From Leucocoprinus leucothites (lineage: Eukaryota > Basidiomycota > Agaricomycetes > Agaricales > Agaricaceae): 64,000 nt of DNA. Shown in pieces: positions 45,541 through 58,639 of the stretch. The stretch covers positions 3,410,001-3,474,000 of the forward strand of contig JAACJO010000001.1 of NCBI GenBank assembly GCA_013368445.1, given 5' to 3'. The translations under genes were made by a program, and so were the position numbers. The notes beneath the pieces are model-generated. The model was not told where the DNA came from, did not search any database, and saw only the letters and a program-made list of their open reading frames with translations. Position 1 is the first letter of the stretch; the number at the start of each line of letters is the position of its first letter.

Positions 45541-48148
45541 AGTCCCCGTATTATGTGCATCTGGTTATATTGACCCAGGTCTCGATCATTAATCTAAGGG
45601 ACAAAGTCAGTCATCGACCTGGCCTCAAAATGATGATCTAAGGAGGTCTGGCCGACAAGCGCCACTTGATCCGAGTAGTCGAGAATGAGCCTGAACGATA
45701 CACTAAGTCAGATCGTTCTATCGTTTCATACACTTGTCAATGGTATGATTTTTCATTGTTTGAGCTGCGTCATAGGGTACTGGGACTCTTCAAACTTAAC
45801 TTCCTACTCAGTGGAAGTGCCAAAAAAATGCTAGCGATGCTAGGACTCAGGGGGACGACTACTGGGGTTAGTAGATCCAGCGTTGGTTCGTCAAATGACG
45901 CTGTACTTTGTGGCTAATGTGCCTCCATAGCTGTAAAGTGATAAGTATACAAAGCCCGGGCTCACATACCCGAGGCCGACCACCACAAATGAACAGCTGC
46001 GGGATTTCATATCAGATGCACAACTTCAGGAGGACCACCATGTTTTTGTTGCTTGTTTATTGACAATTTTGAAAGCTGAAGCTCTAAACCACTGTGAAGT
46101 GTTAGGTTTAGTTTGAAGTAAGTATACCCATCCCCCATAATCAGGTAACAGTCAGGGGGATACCTTGGTATATGATCTAGGAACGAAGCAAAGGATACTA
46201 CGGCGAGCGCTCGAGGAGTCAACCTCAGAATAAACTAAGGAATGGCGTGATTCACAGCACCCACCGAGGCCGAGGACCACTTGTGGCCGCCACGTTTCCG
46301 AATCGGTGGTGGCACACCAGTGAGAATGAGCCCCACATCAATATTTAACGCTCACAATTCTTGTGGCGTCTGGAAAACCTTACAAAGCTACTGATTGTTG
46401 GTCATATGCAAGATACTTACCACTTCCAGTAATTATCTACCGACCCGTGCAATAACCCAACTACTGTCATCATGTGGGGTTCTAATATATTCAACTTAAA
46501 GTTTGTTCGTGTATTCGATTGTGTAGTCCGGGAGACAAGAAATAAAGTTGTCCAATGTCCAAAGAGAGTGCCAAGGTGATCGAAGGTGAAAGCTTGAGAA
46601 AGTGACTGTGCATCTCTATACATATATTGTATGATTCAGGTGACATATCTATTGTGATGCCATATGGCGCACGCGGAGGATAGTGATAGTATTGATCAAA
46701 CTAACGTGACATGTGCGAGATCTTCGGATTCGACAATGAGGCTCGATCGGCTGTTTCCCAAGCTACTTGCATGATCGTTGTTGCAATGAATGGGCTGCGC
46801 GTTTCGATACGTTGTCGGGCGTCGGTTTGGTGTGGGTTTTAATATCGTACATACACTATTATGACCGTTGATCTTTTCAGGCCTGAAGACTTTGAATGTT
46901 GAAGAGAAACATGGTGACGCCTTGCCGGAGCATCAAGCTGAAAATGCAGCACTTGTTTCCGAGGAGGTAGCCAAGGCTATTAGCAGCGTTAAGCAGCCCT
47001 GAAAACGGGCGATAGTGCAAGTCACCCTGGATCAGTACATAATTTGCTTACAAAAGGCCTACCGCCAGCAAGAAAGGGTAGAAGACATCATCTCCCCAAA
47101 TGGCAGCAACCATCTTAATGAAATCATAGCTATAGATATCCATTCCAGCGGTACATCAGTTCCAGAGAGATTTCCAGACTTAGAGCATAACGCCATTAAA
47201 TGCTGTGTTGTGATAAAGCGGGTGCAATGAACTCAGAAGAGAAACCGAACTAGAATCCCAACACTTAACTCCATCCTGTTATTTTTGGTTGCAGAACTCC
47301 CAGGGTTCAAGGTACAAATACACCGAAAATAGCATATTAGCCGTTGTGTGATCAAAAGAATCTAGCTCAAGGGTCACGTCGCCTACAAGTCGCAGGGTCA
47401 CTTGGAGATAATCGATTGATCATGACTGAGTGCATATAGTAGGTAATCCCTCCGAGTCGGAGGGGTGGAATAAGCTTTGTACAGTGTGTACCGCATCACG
47501 TCAGTCGACCACAGGCCTCGCAACCGACTCCTGTTAGGGTCCCCCTCTCCCTCTTCCCTTGCTATTTCTGAAAAAGGGAAATGCTTATATGTAGACGACA
47601 GAAGGTACCACCAGTACCACCACCACTTAACTGACACACAACTGTCAACTGTCAATAAATGATCGATAAGTCAAAGGATCGAAAATCAGAAGAAAGTGGG
47701 CACTACAACTCACTGATACGTGGGTATTTATGAAAATGTGCTAGACCAAATGGTGCCAGTGTCCAAAATGTCGTGTGCCACGGCCACCACCTGGCGTTGG
47801 AAAATTGATGCTGGCGTTGCTGCTTAATGACGGGAGACGCGAACGCATCGGGTGTTCTGGAGTAAGGGGTAGTTGTTTTTCTTAGATCGTGTAGGGGGAT
47901 ATAGCACGACATGGAATGTTCCCAAGAGAAAATACTCCAGTCAGACAAGGGGAAAAGGCGTCCCTTCCTGCAGGCCGTAATGACTCGTTCGAGCCTTCCG
48001 TCGCTAGAGACGCGGCGAGAAGCGAGGCAGGGGGGAGTTCTAGCCTGATCTTCCCTTTGATTGATGATCAACGGCACTGATCACCGAGGGAATCACAACC
48101 CTCCATTGGTTAAACAGTTAACCGAGAGGCCATCTTCCTTTCTTCTTT
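45541..48148. other. Gene-poor region
   Basis: No complete gene, transposon terminus or tRNA was recognised in about 2.6 kb. A 17-base inverted repeat with a 7-bp stem (CCCTCCG/CGGAGGG) lies at 47448-47464. A possible gene fragment lies at 46881-47002. Confidence 0.45.
46881..47002 (+). pseudogene. Possible C-terminal exon fragment of an unknown protein
   Basis: After a good acceptor (TCTTTTCAG ending at 46880) one frame reads LKTLNVEEKHGDALPEHQAE, then ALVSEEVAKAISSVKQP, to a TGA at 47000-47002. Composition looks like a real helical C-terminus and not random sequence, but no upstream exon or family could be found. Weak evidence. Confidence 0.3.
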
Positions 48149-49590
48149 TCATCCAAGCGCCTCACTACCCGGTTTCTTTAGAGCAAGGTCCGGGAGCTGT
48201 AAAGGATCAGCACCAACAAGCCTTGAATTTCGTCGAGATGCCGGAGTTGTAGCTGTAACGACGATGATGTTGTTTGCACTGGTAGTAGTATCGTCGGATG
48301 GAGGGGAGGAGGTTGACATTCCTCCACCTTCTTCGAGGTTCCGTAGTTCAAGGAGAAAGTGTCGTTCTTCCCAGGGAGCTTCTTTGAGGTCGATGACCGA
48401 TGTGAGAATTACGGGAGTGTTGCAGACGATTAGGGCTATGTTGTTCTGTGCGGAGCAAAAGATATGTCAGTTTGATTGGCGGCGTTTAGAAGTTTTTTGG
48501 GGGAAGGAGAGAGTGGGTGGAAACGAGGGAGGGCGGAGGAGAAGCGCATACCTCGATAATGGCGGTGTATACGCGGGAATTGTGAAAGGACCGGAAAATT
48601 TCGATCGCATGGCCTATACCGACGCCGGATGTGATGACACAGGTGGAAAAGATAAGGATAAGGCGCATGCGGAGATTCTTGTCGCTGAGGATCATGAGGA
48701 GACGAGTTGGAACGAAGAGGAGTACTCCGTCCGAGAGAATGTCAGCTAGAGAAATGAGCGCATCAGTTTCATGCTTCAAGCTCCCAGAGGTTTCGCGAAT
48801 GTGAAATTAAGCCGCTTGTAGCTAAAGTGGAGCTTCCAGCCGATGATTAATGAATATTCTAGACGCACCTATGAGTTGACAGATAGCGCTCGCATCATCC
48901 AACACGCAAGTCGGGACAGGCCATGTTTTCCACTCGTTTTCGGGGACGCAGATGAGGAAACATTGGAGGATGAGTAGAATGGGTATAATAACGAATGCGA
49001 CCGCGACAAGTTTCAACTTGAATTGGTATTCGGGAAAGGGGTTGATACGGATGATAGAGAAAACAATTGAAAGCCGAGAGGACCTAGGTAATGTATAGTT
49101 TAGCGCAAGAATCCACAAGTCAAGCAATTAATCAGGGGGCGTGTAATGTGGGGGAATGATCAGCTTACCAGAGAACACAGAAAAAGGTAACTGCGATGAG
49201 GTAGTAACGAATTACGCCTATGTTGGTACCAGCTTCTGGCAATGATGTGGTATGGCAGGTGAATCTCGATTGCACCGAGCTGTGAGAGGGCGAGGGCACG
49301 TACGAGGGGTTTCGAAAACTGCGACAATTTGCACCACCAGGGTGAGAAGGGAGAACAAAGCGGCAGCCTGACAAGGTTGAGAAGATATGGGAAGGAGGTA
49401 TACGGGTGGTGCTCACATCATCAATCCAGAGCCTCTTCCTGCGAATGTACAGACGGATAAGGGTGGAAAGGACCGCAACAGAGGAGCATGCTACACATGC
49501 CACTGTTATACATTCATTAGCTTAATTCAAGAGGGAATGTAGAATGTGCGCACCTCTGACTTGGACCAGTGGATCAGTAAGGTCCAGCAT
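48149..49590 (-). CDS. Rhodopsin-like fungal integral membrane protein (paralog 2)
   Basis: Exons 49590-49554, 49502-49417, 49367-49304, 49235-49169, 49083-48869, 48745-48552 and 48445-48149 give 319 residues. The start is MLDLTDPLVQVRVACVACSS. Hydrophobic segments include VAVLSTLIRLYI, AALFSLLTLVVQIVAVF, YYLIAVTFFCVLW, LVAVAFVIIPILLILQCFLI, LADILSDGVLLFVP and LILIFSTCVITSGVGIGHAI, with the family helix SSRLSIVFSIIRI. Exons 5 and 6 (215 and 194 bases) have exactly the lengths found in paralog 1 (36160-37552), and all intron phases agree, so the two share a common ancestor. The tail is Ser/Thr-rich. It is probably a plasma-membrane sensor of the rhodopsin-like/PTH11 kind; ligand unknown. Confidence 0.8.
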
Positions 49591-50920
49591 CCAGCAACGA
49601 CAGGACGGCCAAAGGTGGCATCGCGGGATGTGATGGGGGGTTTAAGTAGTCGGAAAGTTCATTACGCCGTTTGGAGGTAGCCGGACACATAAACCGGGGT
49701 ATTTTTGGCAGATTGACTATCGTGGAAGAAGCGAGGAAGAGGAGCTGGCGTCATTTGCATTGATCGCTTATCCTAGCGTGATCTCAGGGCTTGACAGTCC
49801 GACCGTATTTAACGCTTAGACTTCCCATGGGCAGACGATAGAGTTCACATACGGGCTCGAGCCGAGAGGTTATTCTTTTCTGCATTGGAGGCAGATTGTG
49901 CGGCCGAACGGCGGCCGCGCAGGCGGAAGATAGATATCTATGCCACCGAAAGGGAATATTTCCAGAATACGAATTCGGCCCCGCGTGAGTTTGCGGTCAG
50001 GCCATGTCCACCACCAAGTGATGCAGTGTTCGTGATGAGTTGATTGACCAATGACGAACGACATGGTGCGTTTGGTGCGACAGCGAAGATTATATGAGCG
50101 TTGGCAGTCTTGACAGCCACCTTGGAGGTCGTGAGCTGTGACTGGGCTCGGGCATGCGCGGGATGGGCGTTAAATATATGAATATCAAAGGACCGTTGCT
50201 ACAGAGTCCAACAAATTGCCAAAGTTTGGTCGAAAAGGTAGCTGTGACGAAAGACGTGACCAGTCACGGTGTCACGGTTGAAGGATGTCACGGTCGTATC
50301 TTCGAGGAGGACGAGGCTGCAAAAAGCGTTCGATTTCTCTTGCTTTCGACGCTCATATGCCCGGATTCTATGCTAGAAGACCCGTCAGCACCATCCTCGA
50401 CAGCACTGAGCGCCTTGGGATTTTTCTGGGGTGGGTTTTCTGCGCCACCAAAGTTGCCTGAGCAGGACATATGCGCCTGAAGTCGGTCGAGAAATTACCC
50501 CAGAATCTGCCCCAGAAGTGGAGACCGGAGAAGGGGGACGAGGAGAAGTGAGTGATATTCGCCACCCACGAGGCAAATACTAAAATATGTTGCAACAGGC
50601 GGAGATACTGGGAATGCACGGGCAAGGACAATGTGCACGGACCAAGTTGACAGCGCTTTAGACGGCGGACGCTGTGTCGGACAACGGGCAGAGAGTTGGG
50701 TTCACGCGGAGGAACAGTGGAATCAGGTGTGATGCAAACCAAACACGGACAAATAACACAGCCACCTGTTTGGACTCATTCCCTCCCTTTGTCCAGACAA
50801 CATAACAATACCGTAACTTGAGCTCATCGCCGGCGGCGACGACAACAACTGTCTCTGCCCAGCGCACGGACCACCTGACACCTTGGACGCTCTCTGCAGC
50901 AGTGACGGTGTCACTATTTG
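49591..50920. other. Divergent intergenic region, no gene seen
   Basis: Promoter space for the rhodopsin-like gene (start 49590) and the bromodomain ATPase (start 50921). Short repeats of TCACGGT occur near 50264-50295. A GC-rich palindromic patch (GCGGCCGAACGGCGGCCGC) lies near 49900. No RNA gene was recognised. Confidence 0.4.
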
Positions 50921-53900
50921 ATGCCGAGCCCTGACTCGACACTTTTGGAATCCTCGCACCCGTCGCCACCACCCACCACACAGCCTACTCAGCAAACTCC
51001 CCTCAAAATCAAGATTATGCCCGTCCTCACGCGGAACCGGGGAAAGTCGGACAGCATTCCCCCCTCTGGCTCAGAGTACAATGCCAGCGAGCCTTCCTCT
51101 GCACCACCAGAGATGGACCACGACGGCGACGAGGAGCCCGAGAAGCAAACTTTTGTCACCAAGCGCGGAAGGAAAACTAAGCAAGCCTCCTATAAGGAAT
51201 CAGAGGATGAAATTGATGCCTTAGGGAATGGCGCGGAGAATCTGTTTGACGATCACATCAAGGTCGAGCAGCATCATGAGGCCGACGGGGACGACGAGGA
51301 CGAGGACGCACCCCCTCGGCGCCCTGCTCGAAGATCGACACGGAATCTCGGTGATTTCGTTGTTGATGACGAGGAAGACAAGGCCGATGACTTCGCCGGA
51401 TATGCGCTCCGCAGACGAACCCGGAAGCAGGTTGCACCTTCAAAGCCACCTCTACCCAAGAAAATGACCCGAGATGAACGCTATCGTCAGCGTCTTCTGA
51501 AGAAAGAGGACGATCAATACGTTGACCATTCGGACCCGTCATCTGCTGATGCGGATGGTTCCATCGACTTAAACGACGATGCCATGGGGACTTCCGACCT
51601 CGAAGTCACAATGGAACCAGAGCCTGAGCCTGAGCCTGAGCCCGAAGTCGACAATGACGGCAAGCCATACGCATTCAGGCAACGCCAGAAAATCAACTAT
51701 GCTATCCCACCTCCTCTCGAGGATATGCCTCGACCGGCTCCCCCAAAGGCTAATGGAAACAGGAATGGCGGTGGCCGAGGTGGAGTTGGTAAGGGAAGGA
51801 AAGGGCCTGGATGGAGTGCTAGTGGTGCGGAACTTGGTCGTTGGATGGGTATGGGAGGTGATGATTCTGTAAGTACCGTAGCCCTTAATTCATTATCTTG
51901 GTCTCATCCGTTATAGGACTCGGATTATCCTGCAAGGACGCCTCGGAAGCAACCTTTTGGTATGAATCCATTTGGAGCCCCAGCTGCTGGCGGAATGCTT
52001 GCTGGCGATCTTGCTGCTGCTGGTACACCATCCAACCTCGGAAAGATGGGCGATGCAGGTACTCCGTCTCTTAAGCTCATATGCATGCACGTACTGACAT
52101 AAATACCAGCACTAGCGGATGCTGATCCTCTTGGTGTGAATCAGAATGTGACTTTTGATGAAGTGGGTGGACTCGACGAACGTAAGTCTATTCACCCCCA
52201 CGTCTGCTCTTTCGCTGAAATCTTTGATCAGATATACATTCGCTGAAGGAGATGACCCTCCTCCCTCTCCTCTACCCCGAAGTCTTCCAACGATTCGATG
52301 TAACTCCTCCCCGTGGTGTTTTGTTCCACGGCCCACCTGGCACTGGTAAAACGCTTCTTGCTCGGGCGCTTGCAGCTAGCTGTCGCTCAAATGGCCGATC
52401 AATATGTAAGCTTTCCCCCATGTTTATCATAGCCGTTCTTCTCAACACGGACTCCTACCAGCCTTCTTCATGCGCAAAGGCGCAGACTGTCTATCTAAAT
52501 GGGTTGGTGAAGCCGAACGCCAATTACGCCTCCTCTTTGAAGAAGCCAAAAACTCTCAACCCTCAATCATCTTCTTCGACGAAATCGATGGTCTCGCACC
52601 AGTCCGTTCGTCCAAACAGGACCAGATTCACGCTTCCATCGTCAGTACGCTTCTTGCATTAATGGACGGTATGGATGGCCGCGGACAAGTTGTCGTTATC
52701 GGTGCGACAAATCGCCCTGATGCTATTGATCCTGCTCTTCGGAGGCCAGGACGATTTGATCGTGAATTCTACTTCCCTTTGCCAGGGATGGATGCCAGAG
52801 AGAAGATTTTGGGTATTATGACAAAGGGATGGTTGGGATGGGGATTGGGCGAGGCCGATGAGCAGGCTAGAGAGCAGTCCAAAGAAAGGCTGAAAGGTCT
52901 CGCGAAGTTGACCAAAGGATATGGAGGTGCTGACTTGCGAGTGCGTGTGATATTTTCCCTTTGTGCTGGTCGTGTGCTAAGTGGTATCGGTGGTGCTCCC
53001 CAGGCACTATGCACGGAGGCGGCGTTGAACGCTGTTCAACGTAGATATCCCCAGATTTACAAATCGACGGAGCGGCTTTTGCTTAAGCCTGAGACCATCA
53101 ATGTCCAGCTACGAGATTTTATGATTTCCATCAAAAGTAAGTTTACCCTCGTCGAATCCTCGAAACACCTCACTCGTAAAACTTTTAGAGATTGCCCCTT
53201 CCTCGGCACGATCATCTTCCTCGGTAGCTAACCCGCTTCCTCAACAATTTGAGCCGCTTCTTGGAGATACCCTAGAGAGGGTCAAGGAATCTATCAGTAA
53301 AGTCTTACCCTTGGAGAAGAAACTGAGTGCCTTGGAGGAAGCGGAGTTCGAAGACGAGGGTGGTGAAGATGGTGCTCTGGACCGCGAAATGTTTTCCCAA
53401 TGTACGTCTCTTGACCTTGAAGTATTCAAAGATCTCAGGTTAATTGTTCCTTAGCAATGCAAACCTTACGAGTGTATCGTCCACGGATACTGATCCACGG
53501 TGCTATTGGCATGGGCCAGAATTACGTCGGTGCTGCTGCGCTACATCACTTAGAAGGCTATCACATCCAAACTCTGGAACTCGGTACTTTATTGGGTGAT
53601 TCTACGCGGGTACGCTGGTTGATCCGAATGGCGTATATTTCTGATACTGATACCGTGTTTGCCCTCGTTTAGACTGTAGAAGCTGCCATCGTACAATTGT
53701 TTGTGGAGGCTAAGCGCCATCAACCATCCATCATTTACATCCCTTCTCTCCTCAGCTGGTGTGCTGCCGTCACGGAAACGGCACGCTCTACTGTTCGCGC
53801 GATGCTTGACACACTTTCTCCAACCGAGCCTGTGCTCCTCCTTGCTCTCATAGACGGCCCTTATTCAGAACTCCCACACGACGTCAAGCAGTGGTTTGGA

Positions 53901-55944
53901 TATATGAAAGAGAACCGCGTGCTCATACGATCGCCAACAGAGGGTCAACGGGAGGCCTTCTTCGCGCCGCTTATCAGCGATATTCGACGGCCGCCGAATC
54001 AGTTCCCAGATGGAGTGAAGAGGAAGAAGAGGGTGCTGGAGGAGCTACCTATTGCTCCGCCGTTGGAGCCGAGAAAACCGACTGAGGCTGAACTGGCGTT
54101 GCAGGCTGAGAGTGACCAGAGGACGATTACGTTGTTGAAGTATCGGTTGGGACCGATTTTGACAGAGTTGAAGCGGAAATTTAAGAGGTTTACCAAGAAG
54201 GCTTCGGTGAGTTTGATTTGTGCAGTTTGGGTGGGGTACCAGTAGCTGATTTGAGGGTGTTTACTTTTTCTAGGAAGAGTATAACTATGATTTCTCAGAG
54301 CCTGTTGTTCCTCAGGTTGAAGTGACGACTACGACCACAACGACCGCAATGGTTACGACTGCGACCGCCGATGCTCCTGCGGAAGCTGCGCCTCAGACGA
54401 ACGGTATCATCGAGGTGGTTGACCAGGAGCAACAACAACAAGTCATGTTGAATGGTCATATGGACGTCGATCCCGCTCCTATTGTCGCTCTTCGCGAACC
54501 TCCGCTACACGACGTCGACTTGGAGAAAATGCATGTTGACTTGTATAGAGGACGATACCTTACACCTCAAGATTTCCTCGAGGATATCATGAAGATCGTT
54601 CACAATACGGAAATTCGTGCTTATGAGGATATGGACCGGATGTATAAAGCTCAAGCTATGCTTACTGCTACACAGGTCAGCATTCAGGAGTTTGACCCTG
54701 TTTTGAAGCTCGAATGCGAGCGGATGGCTGTACGTGAGCGTCAGCGGAGAGAGGAGCATAGGAAGATTAAAGAGAAGGAGAAAGAGAAAGAGAGAGAAAA
54801 GGAGAAGGAGGAAGCTGCTACGAGGAGGAGTACGAGGATTCCAGGACAGACGTTGGAGATTTCTATTACGGACCCTGTGCAACTGGAGAGGAGGTTGAAG
54901 AGGCAGAGGGGAGGGAGTGCTGGGAGCTCGCACGAGGGTGAGGAAGAGGGTCAAGGGACCAACGGCGATAGCGGAGATCCGCAGGAGAGGGAGTCCAAGA
55001 GGTCGAGAATGTCCACGGAGGATGACGGGCAGGATACGTTGAATGTGGTTGGGCAAACACCTGCGCATGCGAGGACAGTCCACTTTGCAATGTCGACAGA
55101 AGTTGTTGAACCTATGCAGTCTCTGCAGCCTACGCAATATCTCCACGCTGCCCAAGTTCAACCTCCGCTACCAGTTGATCAAGAACATGGTCAGCCGACG
55201 ATTGTGCAAGAGGAACCGAATGCGATGATCGTTGATACCCCACGTTCGCAAGCTGGTTTTGATCCGACCCTGCTAAATCCGTTACCACCGATGGACGATG
55301 TGTTTACGGCTACGAGGACAAGTAGGACCGCGAGCCCTGCGAATAATCAGCCCGCTCCTGCTACTTCTTCGTCTTCTGTGCCTGCCCCTACCCCTATGGT
55401 GTATAATCCGCTTGCGCAACCGGTTCCTCAACCAGAGTTTGACTTTTCTTCCATTGTTCCTGTACCTCCCGCTACGACGAGTGCCGCGGGTCCGACGAAT
55501 GGTGGAGATAGTAACCCGTTTTTGGTCCCTCCACCTGCTATGGATCTTGCCCATGGTTATAGGAACCCTCGGACGCCTTCGCCGCGACCTCATACGCCTA
55601 CACCTATTCGTCGGACGAGGACTCCTGAGGTTATCTCCACCGCCGTCGCTGCTGCTCAAGGGTCTCCGGCTCCCTTACCGATGATTGTCGAACGAACACC
55701 CACACCGCCTCTCCCAGATTTCCATGTTGATGAAATGTTGCTCACCGGGCTTCGTAGACAGCTGGCGGACACGACCACATTGTTGAATATCGAGGAACTT
55801 GAACAATTGCGTGCTACTTGTCTCGGAAGTGTTTGGAGGCATAGGATGGATTGGGAGAGGGATGGACTTGTGAGAGAGTTGATGGAGCAGGTGAAGGAGT
55901 TTGTGGAGGAGGTCGGTGATCTAGATGAGGCTGAGAGTTCGTAG
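50921..55944 (+). CDS. YTA7: ATAD2/Yta7/Abo1-type bromodomain AAA-ATPase
   Basis: Ten exons, 50921-51868, 51917-52058, 52110-52181, 52232-52405, 52462-52940, 53004-53136, 53189-53401, 53455-53609, 53673-54206 and 54274-55944, give 1506 residues. The N-terminal half is acidic and basic by turns ([14 protein letters not shown]). [19 protein letters not shown] introduces AAA1, with Walker A GPPGTGKT (about residue 421), Walker B IIFFDEID (Asp485), [20 protein letters not shown] and the GGADLRALCTEAA lid. The second AAA module is degenerate ([22 protein letters not shown]). A bromodomain follows (about 1025-1110: [28 protein letters not shown]), then a Pro-rich tail. Yeast Yta7, fission-yeast Abo1 and human ATAD2 handle histone H3-H4 on chromatin; that role is expected here. 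A diverged piece of its bromodomain exon lies at 60761-60958. Confidence 0.92.
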
Positions 55945-57548
55945 CGTTAGTTGAGATTTCTCTTTGCTGTTCTTTGGACAATGGAATACGAGAGAAAGTA
56001 GAAGTACTCTTCTTTGTTTTCTTTTCAAATTATCTATTGTATCTTACATTCTGTTTATGGATTGATGTTAATTTGATGTTAATATGTGACAGTGTTTTGA
56101 GATTAAGAAGTCGATGAGAGGTATCAGAGGAGGTAGGCGAAATGAGCACTTTGAAATGGAGAAGAAATTGATAGTAGAGAGAGGGTGGCTGATCCGATCT
56201 CCATGACTCAATTTCGTTCTGACGTCTCCGAACGAATGCGCAGATCGCACTAGTAGCTTGAGAGGTCGTCAGGCTCGTGGTCACATCAATGGTGAGCCGT
56301 GTAGCAGTAGGACTGATCCGGGATCACGAGCGTGGTCCGTCAACACTAGGATCCTCCCTTCAGTCTTCTCACTACCACCATGGGCCCGAAGTAACACGGT
56401 TTTATCTTCCCTCCGATATATCCATCATCCTTCCAAAGCCGATGCTCTATCTTCGAGGTTGGGAGTCGTGTGCGAAGAAAAGTAACTGGTGAGTTTCTGT
56501 ATGGTGCTTCGTTCCGCCTAAAGTACTGATGGTGCCACGACTATACTGCTCATCTAGACTCCTCCCCTTCCGCCGTTTTCGCCACTGAATTCCTAACGCC
56601 ACGATGATGCCGTTCCGCTGGTCCATTTGCGGGAGAGTTTTGCCATGAGGGGCGCCTGCATCAAGGTATGGCCACCGAAACCGAAACCGATTAAGAATGC
56701 TTACGCAAGCTGTCAAGATACTCTTGTGGCTGAGATTGTCGCACGTGCTGGGCGTAGTAAATATGACCGCTTCTCTTCTTCAACAACCCACTTATGATTT
56801 CCCCTAGAATCTGTCATCTGCGATAAAGCACCCTAACAGGATTCTTCAGATCTTCGGCCTTGCTTCCCTCCTACCTCTGTCAGATCTGACCGAAGGAATA
56901 GCTGTAAGGAGGACGAGGAGGGGAAGCACGGGCTATGGCCGTAAATGCAGAGAGTTCGCAACCTGGTACCAGAGCTGGGGACGGTGCAAGCGCTCTGTTT
57001 GGCGGCAGCGGATAGTGGCTTCCCCTTGGGCTACAGGGAGTGTGGTGTGTGTGCTAGCTCCGGAGTTGGAACTGCTGCATGCTGCACTTCGTGTGGGATG
57101 CGGCGTTATTGCTGAGGGAGGTGCTGTAGGGACGATGGTGACGCGAGTCCGGTGCATTCGTGCCACTCGTAGAAACATGAGTTCGCGCGGTCAATCCAAC
57201 CCTCGTAGTTGTCTTTATCTGGGGCTCCTTAGGAGCGTTTGGATGTCGGGAGAGGCTGCCGGGACGACCGTGTGAGTGACCAGGAATGTAGCGAGGTCAA
57301 AGGTTGAAGAGGAAGATGGTGGGGGTCCAGCCATTTGGAATCGTTTGAAGGATGTGAACGCTGCAAAACCTATATTACGAACGACGATCTGCGGGGTGTG
57401 TGTAGACGTATAGGGTATGAGTTTCGTTTTTTTGTGAAAGCCAGCGCAGCTAACACGCTCAACAGATTATCACCGGAGACGAAAAAATGGCGGCTTGGCT
57501 TTTCTCTCGTCCTCATTCGGTGAAACTAGTCCCCAAAGGTATTCATTA
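55945..57548. other. Intergenic region, no convincing gene
   Basis: The first part is the 3' flank of the bromodomain ATPase. Several short open frames between 56.2 and 57.3 kb overlap on both strands with no domain and no splice logic. Nothing else could be supported. Confidence 0.4.
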
Positions 57549-58290
57549 GGGTCCTGGAGCAACCAGTCGGCACAGAATATTCACATGGGACCCCTGATAT
57601 CCGGGTTAGTGGCAGATTAATTGTGTAATTCGTTATATAAATCTTGACTAACTATGTACTTCCATTCCTATAGCAGAATGAGGATGACTTCACCGAACAA
57701 GTTGTTGGATTAGTTCCTGGAAGTCTTCTCCGAAATTGAAGAATAAGATGTTCTACTTCTCTGGTGCAAGTGTACGCGACTTGGCTCTCTTTTATTCGGA
57801 CGAATTGAATCGCGGCTAATTAGTGTACAGTATGCGGGCACATATGCTATATGTAGTGTTTGAGCGTGGTTAGGTGTTGAGCACTTCCTCATTCCCACTG
57901 GTAGACATCACCAATCACATTTCCAAGCATCCTACCAATGCACTCGAGTCGGACCTGGAGGGGATTTAGATTGCTGACCGTACGTCTCTCCCTACATTTT
58001 ACCACACCTTGTATCTCATGGTACCGCAGCATCGCTGTCATGAGACGTCGTCCAAGACCAACTTCTGACCGTCGACTGCGTCCATATTTACGAAAACGCC
58101 TTCGCCCTGTAACTATGTAGATCACTTTGAGGAGCGCATTACGTATACTCCAAAAGGCCTCCAGCTGCCTGGCACGATCTTCGATGCTGCCGTCACGGTC
58201 AACCCTGCATTCAACATCTACCGGATCTTCGATACCTACCCGATTCTATGGGATGTTATCGACTTCCCGTACGTTCAATATACTTTTTGA
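57549..58290 (+). pseudogene. Serine carboxypeptidase (S10) pseudogene
   Basis: Pieces appear in the order of the intact gene at 61180-63536: VLEQPVGTEYSHGTPDIR (57549-57604), an old intron, NEDDFTEQVVGL with a frame break, YAGTY (about 57833), VDITNHISKHPT with a TAG where the intact gene has IWIAD, then TYTPKGL, and IFDAAVTVNPAFNIYRIFDT with YPILWDV (to about 58270). The 5' third, the oxyanion motif and the 3' third with the catalytic Asp and His are absent. Several stops and frame shifts are present. It lies in opposite orientation to the intact gene, 3 kb away. Confidence 0.85.
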
Positions 58291-58639
58291 GATATATATT
58301 ATACAAATACCGATGGTGTCTTCATATTCTTTCGTTTTGCTCAATGCCATGCAACCGCTGACGCGACGTGTAGGCAACACACCAGAATACATCCCCCACC
58401 GGGGAGGGAGATCTTGGTGCCGTAGACTAGTATAAGATCTGGCCAGACACTGTTGACCGCAAAGCCCTGTGGTGTACTATCAACGTGTTTCTTCGTCGCT
58501 ATACTCCCTTCGACCCGGATGACGACCTTGTGGGCCACATAGTTTCTCCCTTCAAGAATAAATGCCACTTACCATAGGAAGGTAATCTCTTCTTTATCTT
58601 AATACAACCACCTGCTAAAGCACGACCTAGATGGGATCC

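Noticed and set aside
47448..47464. Perfect 7-bp stem hairpin as a possible terminator or element end
   Set aside because: It is a single short inverted repeat with no target-site duplication, partner or adjacent gene end; chance cannot be excluded.
50154..50480. 108-residue open frame between the rhodopsin-like gene and the ATPase
   Set aside because: It has no domain or splice context, and it overlaps other equally long frames on the minus strand.
57015..57275. 86-residue Cys/Ala-rich frame
   Set aside because: No motif or paralog is seen, and it is matched by a minus-strand frame of similar length.
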